Of a stretch of DNA of 64,000 nucleotides, positions 40,352-52,073 are shown piece after piece. The stretch covers positions 19,403 through 83,402 of the forward strand of contig JAUIER010000008.1 in the NCBI GenBank assembly GCA_030429765.1, written 5' to 3'. A program made the translations under genes and the position numbers. The DNA is from a bacterium (GTDB lineage Bacteria; Omnitrophota; Gorgyraeia; Zapsychrales; Zapsychraceae). Under the pieces are notes generated by a model that saw only the letters and a program-made list of their open reading frames with translations, ran no database searches and was not told the origin of the DNA. Every line of letters begins with the position of its first letter. Position 1 is the first letter of the stretch.

Positions 40352-43300
40352 ATGTTGTTGTGGATCAGAGAAAAATATTGGAAAATTGTGGTATGCGTAT
40401 TGGTATCACTTTCGTTTTCTAGTGAAGTCTCTGCCCAATTTTCCAGTTCCTGTATAGTTAGTTTGCTAAATAGTACAGCGCAAGTTAACTCGAATGGAAG
40501 GTTCCTTATTCGGAATGTTCCAGCTTGGCCGGGTTTGTATAGGGCTAGGGTTATATGCGCTGATGGCGATAGCAATATGTATGGGATATCGGAATTCGTT
40601 CAGTTGCTTTCCAACGAAATAACAATAATAAATCAAATCACTTTTCAGGATGAAGGTATAGTTCCGACATCGGTATCAGTTTCTACTTCAAAATCAATAC
40701 TGAATATGGCTGGTGATAATAGTCAAATGACTGCTATGGCAACTTTTCGGGGAGGCAATGTCCAAAACATTACCTCTAGACAAACAGGAACCCTTTGGTC
40801 TTCAAGTAATTCGAGTATTGCGACAGTAGATCAGGATGGTTTGGTTACCGCCAAATCTAGAGGGCCTGTTTTCATCCAAGCTCGAAATCAAGGAGTTGTG
40901 AGTTCATTAAAATTGAATATACTGGTTGATGAGCTTGATTCCGATGGAGATTTTTTGCCTGATAGTTATGAAAATCTACATGAATGTCTTGATTCAAATA
41001 CTAATGATGCCCTGCAAGATCCTGACGGCGATGGGTTGAGTAATCTAGAAGAATATAATGGGGATTCACTAGGGATATTTAATGGCGGAACGGAGCCGTG
41101 TTTGGCCGATACTGATGGGGATGGTGTTGTTGATGGGATAGAAGTAAGTGATGGAACTTATCCATCTATTGCGGATAGTGATTCTGATGGGTTAAGTGAT
41201 GGTGATGAAAAGTCTTTTGGATCTAATCCTCTTAACAGCGACACAGATGGTGATTCTTTGCCTGATGGTATAGAGGTTGAACTTTCTGGGCGTCCTACGC
41301 ATGCAGGAGGGCGACAGGATTACGATGGGGATGGTTTATCTAATGCAGAAGAAGTTTCTGCGTATACTGACCCCACAAATCCGGATACTGATAGCGACGG
41401 GTTACTGGACGGAGAAGAGGTAGCTCTGAATAGTGACCCGCTTACTCCGGATAGTACTAAACCATCGGTAAATATAACAGTGCCAGTATCTGGTACCAAA
41501 TTCTTATATGGCGAGCAAGTCTTTGCTAAAGTTAGCGCTACCGATGATGGTCGACTAAAAAGAGTAGATATTATTGTTAACGGTGAGCTTGCTGATACAG
41601 TTGATCAATCTCCATACGAATTTAATTTTAGGGTTCCTGCCGATGTAAATGAATTGATAGTAGAAGCCATAGCAGTAGACACCAACAATAACGTTGGGCG
41701 ATCGGAAATAGAATTTTTTTCAGTAATTTCTGAATTGGAACCTCCGGTGATTAATTTAACCAATCCTGATTCTGGTACTAAATTGATTCAAGGTAGAATA
41801 CTCGATATACAGGTGCAAGCAAATGATAATGTGGGTGTTAACAGGGTTGATTTCATTATAAACAGCCAATTGGTTTCCTCTGATACGATTTCACCTTATT
41901 CTTCAAAGTACATGATTCCCGGAGATGCAACCCAGTTAAATATTGAAGCAATAGCATATGATTATAGTAATAACTCTGCGACGACAGGTATCCAAACTTT
42001 CTTGGTTGACGTTGAATCTAAAACAACTCTTCAAGGGATTGTCTTGGATGAAAATGGGACAGCTCTTCATAATGTCAAAGTAAAGACTATCGCAGGACTC
42101 TCAACTGTAACAGATAGCAGCGGAATGTTTGGAATTTCGAATGTGCCTGTGCTGGGGGATCAAATATTTTTGTCTGCATCTAAAACGATAGATCGAGAAA
42201 TACTTACAGCATCAAAAACATTTATGCCTAGTGCCGGTAGTGTTACCGATCTAGGAGCAATTAAACTTCATCCATATCCTATGGCTAGGCGTGATTTTCT
42301 TGTTGGAAAGAATCCTAGTTCTGTTGTATTCGAAGATTTTGATAATGATGGTCTTAAGGATATTGCAGTGGCTGTTACATCGGATAATTCAATTGTCATA
42401 TTAAGAGGCGTCGGTAATGGAGATTTTATTGAAGATGCGAACTTAACGGTTGGAAACGCGCCTGTATTTCTTGCGCTAGGAAATATTAATAAAGATCAAT
42501 ATCCAGATTTGTTGGTGGTAAATAGGGATGATGACCAGATTCAGGTTTTATTGGGTCAGGATTTCGGGGGATTTATCCCTACAGAGCAAACATTATCGGT
42601 TGGTGATAGTCCAATTTTTGTGGAATTGTCGGATTTGAACAGGGACGGGAATTTAGACTGCATTGTGGTAAATAATTTGTCGCATTCGATGTCAGTTTTA
42701 TTAGGTAATGGTACGGGTGAATTTTTCCAAACGGATGACTATAGTGTGGATTTAAATCCTATTTCAATTGAAGTAGCAGATTTAAATAATGATGGTAACT
42801 TGGATATATCCGTTGCTAATAATGGAGCTGACAATGTTTCAGTACTTTTAGGGAATGGGTTAGGTGATTTTTCCGAGGGGCAAGTATATGGCACAGGTGC
42901 CAGGCCGGTTTCAGTAGTTGCAGAAGATATGAATGGTGATGAATTCTTGGATTTATATGTTGCAAACTCAGCTTCTCAGACGATATCTATGTTGATCGGT
43001 GATGGCAAGGGTGCTTTTGAAAGTGCGCCGAATATTGGATTGCTTAATCATGGGCAATTCTCGGGCTTCTCATTTATAGATTCAGGTGATTTTAATGGTG
43101 ATGGGCAAGAAAATATAATTCGGTCTAGCGCTGAACTTGAAATCTACCAAGGAAAGGAAAAAAGACCATTTCTTGAATTGCAAAGCACAGTTGAAACAGG
43201 AGTAGTCAGTGATTTGGATTATCATGATGTTAATGGCGATGGCTATCTTGATATTGTTTCTATAACCGCGACAGGAGGGTTGGTTGGTGGGGTTGTAACA

Positions 43301-45514
43301 ACATCGCTTTATACGAACAATGGTGATAATACGTTTAGCCCACCTGAAATCATAGATACTGAGGAGGTTTTAGGGGGAGGACCAACGAGTGGTTTTCAAA
43401 ACGCAGTCGTGTTGTTGGAAGATTTGACAAATGATGGGATCGCAGATTTATTAACAAGCTATGCATCGAGTAGAAATCCAAGTTTTACTAAATTTTTTGA
43501 AGGGAGAGGTAATGGTGTCTTTCAAGAAACACGTAGGACAACGGATTTTATACTTAATGGAAGAATTTTGTTTGATGATATTAATGAAGATGGGCATAAG
43601 GATATGCTTGTGCCACAGTCCTTTATCGATTCTCCAGGTGGAGTGCAAGTATATTTAGGGAATAGCGATGGTACTCTAACTTTCTTAAATGAAATTGAAA
43701 CTGGTGGGAAATTATTCAGTCTCGAAATAGGTGATTTAAATCAGGACAATCATACGGATTTAATTGTAACTCATAGGCCTTCGGTATCTCCATTTCCAGG
43801 AGCTCCTTCTTTTATAACACCAACTGTGTCCATATTCTTAGGGAATGGTGATGCAAGTTTTCAAGAACCGTCTAGAATTTTTGGTGAGGAACCTTTGTAT
43901 GCACTTGGGAAGGATATCAATCTTGACGGTGAAGTAGATCTGATTGTTGCGGATAAAGCTAATCCGAAAGAGGGTCTAATTGGTCAAGTAAAGATTTATT
44001 TTGGAAATGGAACCGGTTTATATGAAGATTTTACCGCATATAACGTTGGATCATTACCAACGAGAATATTTGTGTCAGACTTTTCTGCGGATGGGGCATT
44101 AGATTTAGTTACAGCGAATTCTTCTGGAAATTTGACGGTTTTAGAAGGAAATGGTGATGGAACATTTAAAGATGTTGCTGATTCTATTTTTGTTAAAGAT
44201 AGTCCAGTTACTATGGATATTAGTGATTTAAATGGTGACGACATTAGCGATATTTTGTTGATAAATGAACCTCAGCATAATCTGAGAATCCTGATCGGCA
44301 AAGAAAATAATGAGTATTCAACAATTGTAAAGAACCTTGGGAAATCTCCTGTTGATTTTTATTTAGGGGATTTAGATGGAGATTCCCTAAATGATTTGAG
44401 CGTTGTCAATCAGGAATCAGACACTATATCCATATTATTAGGCAGTGATCAGGACATTTTTCAGTCTACACCTGAGATTAATGTTGCTGGAACATTTATC
44501 TTCCCGGTTAGTGGTGTGCTTACAGATTTAAATAATGATCGTTATGTAGATATTGCGGTACAATTTATTAATGCCAATCTTACAAGTGTATTGCTAAATC
44601 AGGGGAATGGGTATTTTCAAGATGAAATAATTAATAATACGTTTTCCAGGTTAACAAGTGTTGCAAGCGGCGATTTTAATCAAGATGGAATTAATGATTT
44701 AGCGATTTCAGGTAGTACCAAAGGCGTATTTATTTACTTAGGTAGAGGCGATGGCAAATTTGAATTTTCTGAGGTTATCACGCTAACGAATGAAGTCGGA
44801 ATCATTAAAGTAGGGGATATGAATGGAGATGATAATTTAGATTTGATATTAGCCAATAGTAAGCAAAGTACCGTAACAGTACTTTATGGTAATAAAGATG
44901 AAAGTTTTAAAATACCAATCACGTATGATATTGTCTTAAATGATCCCACAGATATATCCATTGAAGATGTAAATAATGACGGCATAAAGGATATTATTGC
45001 ACTTGGAAGTGATACCACTCAGGAAACCGGAATATCCATCTTATTAGGATTATCAGATAGAAAGTTTGATTTCCCATTCATCACTAAGGTAAATAATGTG
45101 AGAAAATTTGCAGTTGGACATTTTGATGAAGATAATATTTTGGATATTGTGGTTGTGGGGGCTCCATTAGGTGATGATATTTATACAATTCTTTTCGGCA
45201 GAGGTGATGGGACATTTGATTTATCTGATGAAGTTGCCCTCGGGGAGCGTTTTAGCATTACGGATGTAGAGGCTGCAATGCTTAATAAAGACGGATTGAC
45301 TGATATTGTATTTTCTGATGGGGGAAAAAATAGTGTTTTGGTTCTTTTAGCAACGGGTAATGGATTTTTTCAGGATCCAAATATCTATGGCGCAGGTATA
45401 GATCCTGTAGCAATTTTACCAGGCGATTTAAACGATGACGGAAATATTGATTTAACAGTTTTAAATCGAAGTGGTGTTTCTATTTTCTTAGGTCGTGGTG
45501 ATGGATCGTTTTAG
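40352..45514 (+). CDS. Giant secreted VCBS/FG-GAP repeat protein
   Basis: This protein of 1720 residues has a signal peptide (residues 1-29, ending EVSAQ). A short beta domain and a BIG2 domain (about 105-190) come first. A thrombospondin-type-3-like calcium region follows (about 195-370; [32 protein letters not shown]). Two Ig-like domains and a carboxypeptidase-regulatory-like domain come next. From about residue 650 to the end run more than 20 VCBS/FG-GAP units with Ca-binding loops such as [12 protein letters not shown]. It ends in the middle of a unit (GRGDGSF). Beta-propeller adhesin or matrix protein is the likely role. Translation may once have gone further. Confidence 0.85.
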   Translation: MLLWIREKYWKIVVCVLVSLSFSSEVSAQFSSSCIVSLLNSTAQVNSNGRFLIRNVPAWPGLYRARVICADGDSNMYGISEFVQLLSNEITIINQITFQDEGIVPTSVSVSTSKSILNMAGDNSQMTAMATFRGGNVQNITSRQTGTLWSSSNSSIATVDQDGLVTAKSRGPVFIQARNQGVVSSLKLNILVDELDSDGDFLPDSYENLHECLDSNTNDALQDPDGDGLSNLEEYNGDSLGIFNGGTEPCLADTDGDGVVDGIEVSDGTYPSIADSDSDGLSDGDEKSFGSNPLNSDTDGDSLPDGIEVELSGRPTHAGGRQDYDGDGLSNAEEVSAYTDPTNPDTDSDGLLDGEEVALNSDPLTPDSTKPSVNITVPVSGTKFLYGEQVFAKVSATDDGRLKRVDIIVNGELADTVDQSPYEFNFRVPADVNELIVEAIAVDTNNNVGRSEIEFFSVISELEPPVINLTNPDSGTKLIQGRILDIQVQANDNVGVNRVDFIINSQLVSSDTISPYSSKYMIPGDATQLNIEAIAYDYSNNSATTGIQTFLVDVESKTTLQGIVLDENGTALHNVKVKTIAGLSTVTDSSGMFGISNVPVLGDQIFLSASKTIDREILTASKTFMPSAGSVTDLGAIKLHPYPMARRDFLVGKNPSSVVFEDFDNDGLKDIAVAVTSDNSIVILRGVGNGDFIEDANLTVGNAPVFLALGNINKDQYPDLLVVNRDDDQIQVLLGQDFGGFIPTEQTLSVGDSPIFVELSDLNRDGNLDCIVVNNLSHSMSVLLGNGTGEFFQTDDYSVDLNPISIEVADLNNDGNLDISVANNGADNVSVLLGNGLGDFSEGQVYGTGARPVSVVAEDMNGDEFLDLYVANSASQTISMLIGDGKGAFESAPNIGLLNHGQFSGFSFIDSGDFNGDGQENIIRSSAELEIYQGKEKRPFLELQSTVETGVVSDLDYHDVNGDGYLDIVSITATGGLVGGVVTTSLYTNNGDNTFSPPEIIDTEEVLGGGPTSGFQNAVVLLEDLTNDGIADLLTSYASSRNPSFTKFFEGRGNGVFQETRRTTDFILNGRILFDDINEDGHKDMLVPQSFIDSPGGVQVYLGNSDGTLTFLNEIETGGKLFSLEIGDLNQDNHTDLIVTHRPSVSPFPGAPSFITPTVSIFLGNGDASFQEPSRIFGEEPLYALGKDINLDGEVDLIVADKANPKEGLIGQVKIYFGNGTGLYEDFTAYNVGSLPTRIFVSDFSADGALDLVTANSSGNLTVLEGNGDGTFKDVADSIFVKDSPVTMDISDLNGDDISDILLINEPQHNLRILIGKENNEYSTIVKNLGKSPVDFYLGDLDGDSLNDLSVVNQESDTISILLGSDQDIFQSTPEINVAGTFIFPVSGVLTDLNNDRYVDIAVQFINANLTSVLLNQGNGYFQDEIINNTFSRLTSVASGDFNQDGINDLAISGSTKGVFIYLGRGDGKFEFSEVITLTNEVGIIKVGDMNGDDNLDLILANSKQSTVTVLYGNKDESFKIPITYDIVLNDPTDISIEDVNNDGIKDIIALGSDTTQETGISILLGLSDRKFDFPFITKVNNVRKFAVGHFDEDNILDIVVVGAPLGDDIYTILFGRGDGTFDLSDEVALGERFSITDVEAAMLNKDGLTDIVFSDGGKNSVLVLLATGNGFFQDPNIYGAGIDPVAILPGDLNDDGNIDLTVLNRSGVSIFLGRGDGSF

Positions 45515-45629
45515 ATGAGTAAGTATTTAATTTCCCAAAATCCGCAATGGTTACCTTGACTGGCATTCATTTGTTCCAAATGGTCCATATTGTAATACAA
45601 ACGCTCACACCTAAAAGGACTACCACTTC

Positions 45630-45782
45630 ATGAATTCAATAGATGCTGCCAAAATACGTAATGCCTTGACTCTTCCAAGAACTGTCATTGAATTAACTCT
45701 CTCCAAGGAAAAAGTGCCTGATCATCTGTTGCGAAAAGCTTTAATGGAAATAGATGATTTGATTCGTGGTTTGCGAACTTGA
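45630..45782 (+). CDS. Small helical protein (50 residues)
   Basis: ATG 45630 lies 9 bp after AAAAGGA and opens a frame of 50 codons to TGA at 45782. The product is amphipathic and helical: DAAKIRNALTLPRTVIELTL, then VPDHLLRKALMEIDDLIRGL. It has no signal peptide. The start site, the length and the protein-like composition support a real gene, but I recognise no family. Confidence 0.5.
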   Translation: MNSIDAAKIRNALTLPRTVIELTLSKEKVPDHLLRKALMEIDDLIRGLRT

Positions 45783-46125
45783 CATTTATTCCTTCTTTTT
45801 GATACACGCCTTCCGTACATTTCTGCAAAGAATAGCTGATAAACAAAAAATTTGAATCCACAATACTGATTACAAAAAAATGTGATTTGTGTCAGTGAAT
45901 AGCCCTGTCATGTCATTGTAGTAGTATAACTAATTTGATATCGTATGGACGGTTGTAAGTTTATGATTGCCTTCAGGCAGAACCAAACAGTCCGTAGTAG
46001 GTCAAGTAGAACCAACTGCACGATCTTACCCTCTACAAATCTTCGTGATCCTCATCATTTGCTTCGATTTTAGGGCAATAACTAGGTTTTCCATCATTTA
46101 TTCAAATTAGACGAGGAGTTGCCCT
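45783..46125. other. Gene-free stretch before the beta-helix operon
   Basis: About 340 bp without a credible gene and without a strong terminator. It presumably contains the promoter of the operon that starts at 46126 (ribosome binding site GAGGAG at its right end). I see no clear operator. Confidence 0.5.
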
Positions 46126-49100
46126 ATGCGCATGAAACATTTCCTTCTTTCTGCCGTTTTGTTCTTGATTAGCAATATTTTTCCAATATCAGCTTACGCG
46201 ACGAACGTATCGGGATCTATCACAACGAACACGACATGGAACACAGCTGGATCTCCCTATATTGTAACCAATGGAGTTACCGTGAACTCAGGAGTAACGC
46301 TAACCATTGATCCAGGAGTTGTGGTAAAGTTTGACTCAAACAAGTATCTAACGGTTAATGGGAGACTTGATGCCGAAGGGACATTAGGTAGTCCAATTAC
46401 CTTTACATCGAATCAAATCACCCCAGCCGCTAGTGACTGGACACAGCTAAAGTTTAATGGAGGGAGCGATGATACAAGTATCATTAAGCATGCCATAGTT
46501 GAGTACTCTAGGGATGGATTATATGTATACGATGCGAAGCCGACATTGGAAAATATTACATTCAGGAATAACAAGGACGGGATATCCTTATACGGGGTAG
46601 ATGCGCCAATTATTTCAAACAATACATTCGAAGACAATGACAAAGGGGTCAAACTGAGTGGGGGATATCCTAGTCAGTTAAAAATAAACAACAATTCTTT
46701 TACGGGTAACAACTGGAACGTGTATGCCTCTTCAGCGGGGCACAAGTACCTGATCATTGATGCCGAATACAATTGGTGGGGAACGACGAATACGGCTACG
46801 ATTGATTCCGATATGTATGATGCGAACAATCGAAGCGGAGCTGCTACTGTGGACTATATTCCATATTTGGATGCGGCCGAGGGAGATCCTATTGGGGAGA
46901 CGCCAGCAATTAGTGGACATATTACCGCAAATACAACTTGGGATTTTGACATAGCCGATGTTCCTTACAAAATTGATGGAGATTTATACATTGACACCGG
47001 GGTGGCCCTCACAATTGAGGATGGGGTCATTGTGGAATTTCAAGGCGACTATAATTTTGTAGTCAATGGTAAAGTAATTTCGCAGGGAACGACTGGGTCT
47101 GGCGAAACGTTTTATGTTCGGTTTACTTCCTCCGAGGATGCCCCTGCCAAAGGTGATTGGAAGGGGATTACGCTCAATAATAGCAGTAGTGAGTTCGAAT
47201 ACAGCATAATTGAATATGCTAACAAAGGGATTTCGATAGCTTATGGGCTCAACATCAGCATAGCTGACAATACTATTCAACACAACAATACCGGAATTGA
47301 CATCGACCACGGGGCTACAGTTGAATTAGCTCGAAATAACATAACAGACAATACGGATGGAGTGTATGTAACATGTCCATCAACAGATCCCTGCGACGTC
47401 AAGTTGACTGAAAATACACTCGAGAATAATTCAGGATATAGCATAGAAACTGATCCCGATGGTACGGATGCTTCTGGAATTACAATTGATGCCACAAATA
47501 ACTGGTGGGGAACGACGACCACCGCCACCATTGAATCCGCAATTTATGACAATGACGACAACGCCAATAATCCTGTCGTTGACTATGACCCTTATTTCAC
47601 GAGCTCTACAGGTGGTGGGAGCTTCATAAACTCGCATATATCATCGAATACCACCTGGGATGTGGCAGGTTCCCCGTATGTCATCACGCAAGATATTCAA
47701 GTATATTCAGGAAGGACGCTTACTATTGATCCAGGTGTTGAAGTTCGATTTGATGAAGGATTTCACCTAGAGGTTCATGGGGTGATAGATGCGGTTGGAA
47801 CTTCTGGAAATCCAATTAAGTTTACATCCAATAGTTCTAATCCTGCTATTTCTGATTGGGATGCAATTAGGTTTAGTAACAATACGGGTGCCAATAAAAT
47901 TAAATATGCGATTATCGAATATGCCCTTTATGGTGTTTCTATTCATAACTCGACTCCGGAAATTGAGAACAATACATTTCAGCACAATTCAACTGGAGTA
48001 TTCTTAACTGGTACGGATAACCCAAGCAGTCTTGAAAACAATACAATTACTAATAACCTAATGGGGATTTATACTGGAACAAAAACCTCTTTAAGTTTCC
48101 ATAACAACTCTATATACGATAACATCACTTTCGATTTTGACACAGGGGGTACAAACGAGGAACTACTGGTTGACGCAACTAACAACTGGTGGGGAACTAC
48201 AGACCCGTATGAAATTTTGGCCAACACAGAGGAATTTGAAGATTATACAACTCGGGCAACTCTAGATTTTACTCCATTTCTAGATGGACCTAGCGGGAGT
48301 CCAATAGGGGCAACGTATTTACACGGTCGCGTTAGCTCTGATTTAACGTTAACGGGAACTAGTAATCCGTATGTTGTTATACACAATATAGTAGTTGCCG
48401 ATGGTGCGACCTTAACAGTTGAACCTGGCGCGGAAATACAGTTTGACGGTTATTTCAAGATTGACGTGGAGGGTACCCTTGATGTTCAGGGTACGTTAAA
48501 TAATCATGTCACTTTTTCAGCCACTAATCCAGTTTATGAAGGTGGTGTTTGGGAGCATATATCTTTGTCTGATACAAGTACCATTAACCATGCCTATATC
48601 AAATACGGTGATAAAGCTCTGTATGCCATTGGTACCTCTCCGACAATTCAGAATTCAACAATTACAAATAATACGTATGGTATTTATACTGAAGGTAGTT
48701 CGTCTCCGACAATAACTGACAATGACATTCAGAGAAATCAGTACGGTATTTATGTAGATCCTACGTTATCTACCCCGCCGGATCCGACAATATCGGATAA
48801 TCTTCTGTTCAACAATGGTTTGTATGATTTTTATGCAAAAGAAGGAAGCCTGTATCTTGATTACTCAACAATAACGATCACGGCAGAGGATAATTGGTGG
48901 GGGAGCAGTTCGACGACCACTATTGAAGCGGGAATATTTGACAACGACGATGCTACATACGCTCCCGTTGTGGATTATCAGCCATATGAGAGCGATCCTG
49001 GATACACAGAAGTGTCCATATCCAGTGTTGCAGCTGACCCTCAATTCTTCTCGGTGAATGAAGGTGATACCACGGATATCGAGTACACGCTTGGTATCGC

Positions 49101-49944
49101 TGGGGATGTGACAATCAAGGTGTTTGACTACAAGACTCAGGCTCAAGTCGCGACTGTTATCGACGCTCAAAGCCGTACAACTGGTGCCCAGTCAGAAACA
49201 TGGGATGGTAAGGATGATTCCAATGTGCCTCTGCCGGTTGGGACATATCTATACACCATAGAAGTGGCTGGGACTAACGGGGAGATAGGAGTGTATAACC
49301 CTTCGTATGTGCCTGGAACGGTAAGCGTGACTTATGATGCCTTGTCTCACTCTACTGTAGATCCACGTAAGGGCGAACTGTTGAACATCTCCTATGACTT
49401 GAATGAGCCGAGTATCGTGAATTTGGGGATAGGGACAACAGGAATAGGGATCACGCCTGAGCGGACAATAGTCGATTTTCTACCGCGGGATGTTTTAGAT
49501 AATTCCGATCTGTGGGATGGAAGAGGTGATGATAATTTGGTTCTTCCGGACGATACTTATACCGTGGGCATGCATACCAAACTAATGCCCGACAACTCGA
49601 TTGCTATAACCCCTGGTGCTCCATCAGTAACGGTCTCCAACTTCGGAGTCGATCCATATGGATTTTACCCCGTATACGGTGAAATTACAGAGATTAACTA
49701 CACTCTATCTGGTACAGCTACTGTGACCGTAGAAATTAAGGATGCGGACAATAATTTGGTTGTCACATTGGTGGATGAAGTCTCAAAAGGCGCGGGAAGC
49801 CATTCAGTTGAATGGGACGGGTATGACAGTTCCGATGAGCTTGTGGCCTCTGCAGGGGACTACCGGGTCGTGCTAACAATAGAGGATGCCAGCGGCACGA
49901 CAGGGGTTAGCGAGCGCATTAGTGCCGTTTTTGGAAGCCTGTAA
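46126..49944 (+). CDS. Secreted right-handed beta-helix protein with FlgD-like Ig domains
   Basis: This protein of 1272 residues has a signal peptide (LLSAVLFLISNIFPISAYA). Four large repeats of about 230-240 residues each begin with a G-x-I-x-x-N-T-T-W strand and LTIDPGVVVKFD, contain parallel beta-helix rungs (NNTFxxN patterns), and end in a conserved NNWWGTT/TTATIE block. That block is seen near residues 210, 455, 685 and 925. The last 300 residues form three FlgD-type Ig domains (DVTIKVFDYKTQAQ ... WDGKDDSN). It is probably a surface carbohydrate-binding or adhesin protein. The next gene begins 6 bp after the stop, so it heads an operon. Confidence 0.85.
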   Translation: MRMKHFLLSAVLFLISNIFPISAYATNVSGSITTNTTWNTAGSPYIVTNGVTVNSGVTLTIDPGVVVKFDSNKYLTVNGRLDAEGTLGSPITFTSNQITPAASDWTQLKFNGGSDDTSIIKHAIVEYSRDGLYVYDAKPTLENITFRNNKDGISLYGVDAPIISNNTFEDNDKGVKLSGGYPSQLKINNNSFTGNNWNVYASSAGHKYLIIDAEYNWWGTTNTATIDSDMYDANNRSGAATVDYIPYLDAAEGDPIGETPAISGHITANTTWDFDIADVPYKIDGDLYIDTGVALTIEDGVIVEFQGDYNFVVNGKVISQGTTGSGETFYVRFTSSEDAPAKGDWKGITLNNSSSEFEYSIIEYANKGISIAYGLNISIADNTIQHNNTGIDIDHGATVELARNNITDNTDGVYVTCPSTDPCDVKLTENTLENNSGYSIETDPDGTDASGITIDATNNWWGTTTTATIESAIYDNDDNANNPVVDYDPYFTSSTGGGSFINSHISSNTTWDVAGSPYVITQDIQVYSGRTLTIDPGVEVRFDEGFHLEVHGVIDAVGTSGNPIKFTSNSSNPAISDWDAIRFSNNTGANKIKYAIIEYALYGVSIHNSTPEIENNTFQHNSTGVFLTGTDNPSSLENNTITNNLMGIYTGTKTSLSFHNNSIYDNITFDFDTGGTNEELLVDATNNWWGTTDPYEILANTEEFEDYTTRATLDFTPFLDGPSGSPIGATYLHGRVSSDLTLTGTSNPYVVIHNIVVADGATLTVEPGAEIQFDGYFKIDVEGTLDVQGTLNNHVTFSATNPVYEGGVWEHISLSDTSTINHAYIKYGDKALYAIGTSPTIQNSTITNNTYGIYTEGSSSPTITDNDIQRNQYGIYVDPTLSTPPDPTISDNLLFNNGLYDFYAKEGSLYLDYSTITITAEDNWWGSSSTTTIEAGIFDNDDATYAPVVDYQPYESDPGYTEVSISSVAADPQFFSVNEGDTTDIEYTLGIAGDVTIKVFDYKTQAQVATVIDAQSRTTGAQSETWDGKDDSNVPLPVGTYLYTIEVAGTNGEIGVYNPSYVPGTVSVTYDALSHSTVDPRKGELLNISYDLNEPSIVNLGIGTTGIGITPERTIVDFLPRDVLDNSDLWDGRGDDNLVLPDDTYTVGMHTKLMPDNSIAITPGAPSVTVSNFGVDPYGFYPVYGEITEINYTLSGTATVTVEIKDADNNLVVTLVDEVSKGAGSHSVEWDGYDSSDELVASAGDYRVVLTIEDASGTTGVSERISAVFGSL

Positions 49945-49950
49945 ATTCTT

Positions 49951-50820
49951 ATGAATAAGATTATTCTTCTTACTACATTAATAGTGTCTCTAGCTGTGTC
50001 TCCGGGGATCGCCAAGGAAATCATAGCCTACTGTCATTTGACGGACGGGTATTGGCAAATCTGGACGATGAATCCTGATGGATCAAACAAGCGCCAAATA
50101 ACTAAATCGCAATATGACAAAAGGGATCCCGTTTGGATGGGAGACAGAGTTGCTTATAGAACGCACAACGGGGAGGTTTATCAGGTTACCCTTTCAGGAG
50201 ACGTAGAGTATCGAATATTGGATAAGTACAACCGCCTACATAGTCTGGATTACAACCAGAAAACTAATAGTTTAGTTTTTGTGCGTTTTGACCCGCGGAC
50301 TAGAGATATCAGTAATATTTGGATTGCTGATTCTGATTGGCGAGGCGCCAGGTTAATTACTCGTGGGCCGGGGTTAAAATATCAACCCAGTATCAGTACA
50401 GATGGCCAACTTGTTGCGTATGTTCAGGCAGATGCCGATGAGGTTGACCATCATATATGGGTGAAGAATATCAATGATGGAACTGCGACCAAAATCATCG
50501 AGGGAGAAAATCTAAATATGTTGCCCGTTTTTACGGCAGACAAGCAAAAGATTATCTTCTCCTCAGATCGTGGTGGAAATGGTTTTGACATTTACGGATA
50601 CGAAATGGATTCCGACAGGTACATCCGATTGACGAAGGATAGTTCATTAGATACGTCTCCATCTCTCTCGGGTGATGATCAATATGTGTTTTTTGTATCT
50701 AATCGTTCCGGGAATAAGCAAATTTGGAAGATTGAACTACAGAGTTTGAAGCTCACACAATTAACAAAAGAGAAAGATCCCTCAATAGACCCCGCGTGGG
50801 CCGATATTGATATCAAATAA
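49951..50820 (+). CDS. Exported TolB-like beta-propeller protein
   Basis: This protein of 289 residues has a signal peptide (ILLTTLIVSLAVSPGIA). Six-bladed TolB/WD40-like (PD40) repeats follow: YWQIWTMNPDGSNKRQIT, NIWIADSDWRGARLIT, DIYGYEMDSDRYIRLT, and KQIWKIELQSLKLTQLT. It has only the propeller, without the N-terminal TolB domain, and lies in an operon of secreted proteins rather than with tol-pal. It may bind a partner in the periplasm, for example during export of the following proteins. Gaps of 6 bp upstream and 17 bp downstream show a single transcript. Confidence 0.85.
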   Translation: MNKIILLTTLIVSLAVSPGIAKEIIAYCHLTDGYWQIWTMNPDGSNKRQITKSQYDKRDPVWMGDRVAYRTHNGEVYQVTLSGDVEYRILDKYNRLHSLDYNQKTNSLVFVRFDPRTRDISNIWIADSDWRGARLITRGPGLKYQPSISTDGQLVAYVQADADEVDHHIWVKNINDGTATKIIEGENLNMLPVFTADKQKIIFSSDRGGNGFDIYGYEMDSDRYIRLTKDSSLDTSPSLSGDDQYVFFVSNRSGNKQIWKIELQSLKLTQLTKEKDPSIDPAWADIDIK

Positions 50821-50837
50821 CCATAAGTGAGGAGCCT

Positions 50838-51335
50838 ATGAAAAAAGTAATGGTGGCCGGTTTAGTGCTCATATTTGGATTGATAAGCATTAGTTTAGTT
50901 ATTACAGATTCACAGGCCAAGGAAAAGGATAGAAGTATACAAGCAAAAGAAAAGTCCAGTCGAGCAGATCTTAGGGGTGTCAGGCTCAATATCGATAAAA
51001 TGAAACGCGATGAGCTAGGAACTGATGTGCAGAATATATTTGTTATCACAGTCGATCCAATTGGCAGTAGTCAGAGTACATATACCGTTATTTATTATTT
51101 GGATGATTTGTTTGTTGAAGAATTTAAAGGGCGAACATTACCATTTACATTTAGACGAAATTTAAAAGGGGTCACAAGAGGGGCTCACACCATTAAGGTA
51201 GAAATAGAGAATGACAATAATGATATTGTGGCGACGCAAGAAAAGAGGGTTCGTGTAGATTTTGTGCAGAATAAAAAAGAAAAGATGAGACACAAAAAGC
51301 AGAACAGGAGCCGGGTTCTAGATGCAAATAAATAG
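50838..51335 (+). CDS. Secreted protein with one Ig-like domain
   Basis: This protein of 165 residues has a signal peptide (MVAGLVLIFGLISISLVI). A charged linker follows, and then one beta-sandwich domain: TVIYYLDDLFVEEFKGRTLP, then GAHTIKVEIENDNNDIVATQ. A lysine-rich tail ends it. The same kind of domain (LYIDNSFLMED ... GLHSITVNLIG) ends the next protein, so the two are related building blocks. It overlaps that gene by 14 bp. It may act as a co-secreted spacer or shell for the RHS protein; this is inferred from the operon only. Confidence 0.7.
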   Translation: MKKVMVAGLVLIFGLISISLVITDSQAKEKDRSIQAKEKSSRADLRGVRLNIDKMKRDELGTDVQNIFVITVDPIGSSQSTYTVIYYLDDLFVEEFKGRTLPFTFRRNLKGVTRGAHTIKVEIENDNNDIVATQEKRVRVDFVQNKKEKMRHKKQNRSRVLDANK

Positions 51336-52056
51336 CTGGTTAACCCTTTCGGTGGTATCTATGGTTTTATTAACGACAAGTTTATCGGGGTATTGTCAGG
51401 ATAGTCCTTCGACTCCCTATCCCCCTAAAGAAATCATCGCGGAGAATATATCATTTGATGTTAAGAGTGGAGAGGTTAAGTATTCATTGTCGGAACCTGC
51501 TTTGGTACGTATTCGTATTGGTAAAAAGTATGGCGGCCCCTTGTTGAGAGTGCTTGTCGATTGGGAGGAGCGGGCTGCCGGTGAGCACGTTGAGAAATGG
51601 GATGGTAAAGATAAAACCGGTCGGGTTTCCTACCCGGATCGGACAGATTTGATGCTCGTCATATCCTGCTTACCCGCAGATCCTCTTGAGCGTAAGAATT
51701 ATCGAGAAACGGTCAGGGGTCTGAAGAAGGCTCCCAAGTTTTCGATTACATTTCCGAGTGCTAGAGAACGAAATGCAGATGGTGTGCCAGTTATTGATGG
51801 CCGGGCGCCCGTCCGAGTTCAGATTCATGAAGAAGATCAGAAGTGGTTGGCGGATACTAAATATGAACTGGCTTTGTACATTGATAACTCATTTTTGATG
51901 GAAGACGAAGAGGGAGTTAATCCCTATACATATCATCTAAATACAATTGGATTGAATGATGGATTACATTCAATAACGGTCAATTTAATCGGATTTGATG
52001 GAGATGCTGGAACAGAGAGTGTCTTGGTTTATGTTCGAAATAAAAAGAAACCATAA
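51322..52056 (+). CDS. Secreted FlgD-like/Ig-like protein upstream of the RHS toxin
   Basis: This protein of 244 residues has a signal peptide (LTLSVVSMVLLTTSLSGYC). A FlgD-like Ig domain comes first (VKYSLSEPALVRIRIGKKYG ... VEKWDGKDKTGRVSYPD). A C-terminal Ig-like domain like that of the preceding protein follows. The first domain matches those at the end of the 46126 protein. It ends 17 bp before the RHS gene. The structural parts (FlgD/Ig) shared across four genes of this operon suggest that the products assemble together at the cell surface. Confidence 0.72.
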   Translation: MQINSWLTLSVVSMVLLTTSLSGYCQDSPSTPYPPKEIIAENISFDVKSGEVKYSLSEPALVRIRIGKKYGGPLLRVLVDWEERAAGEHVEKWDGKDKTGRVSYPDRTDLMLVISCLPADPLERKNYRETVRGLKKAPKFSITFPSARERNADGVPVIDGRAPVRVQIHEEDQKWLADTKYELALYIDNSFLMEDEEGVNPYTYHLNTIGLNDGLHSITVNLIGFDGDAGTESVLVYVRNKKKP

Positions 52057-52073
52057 AACATACGGGGTGGATC

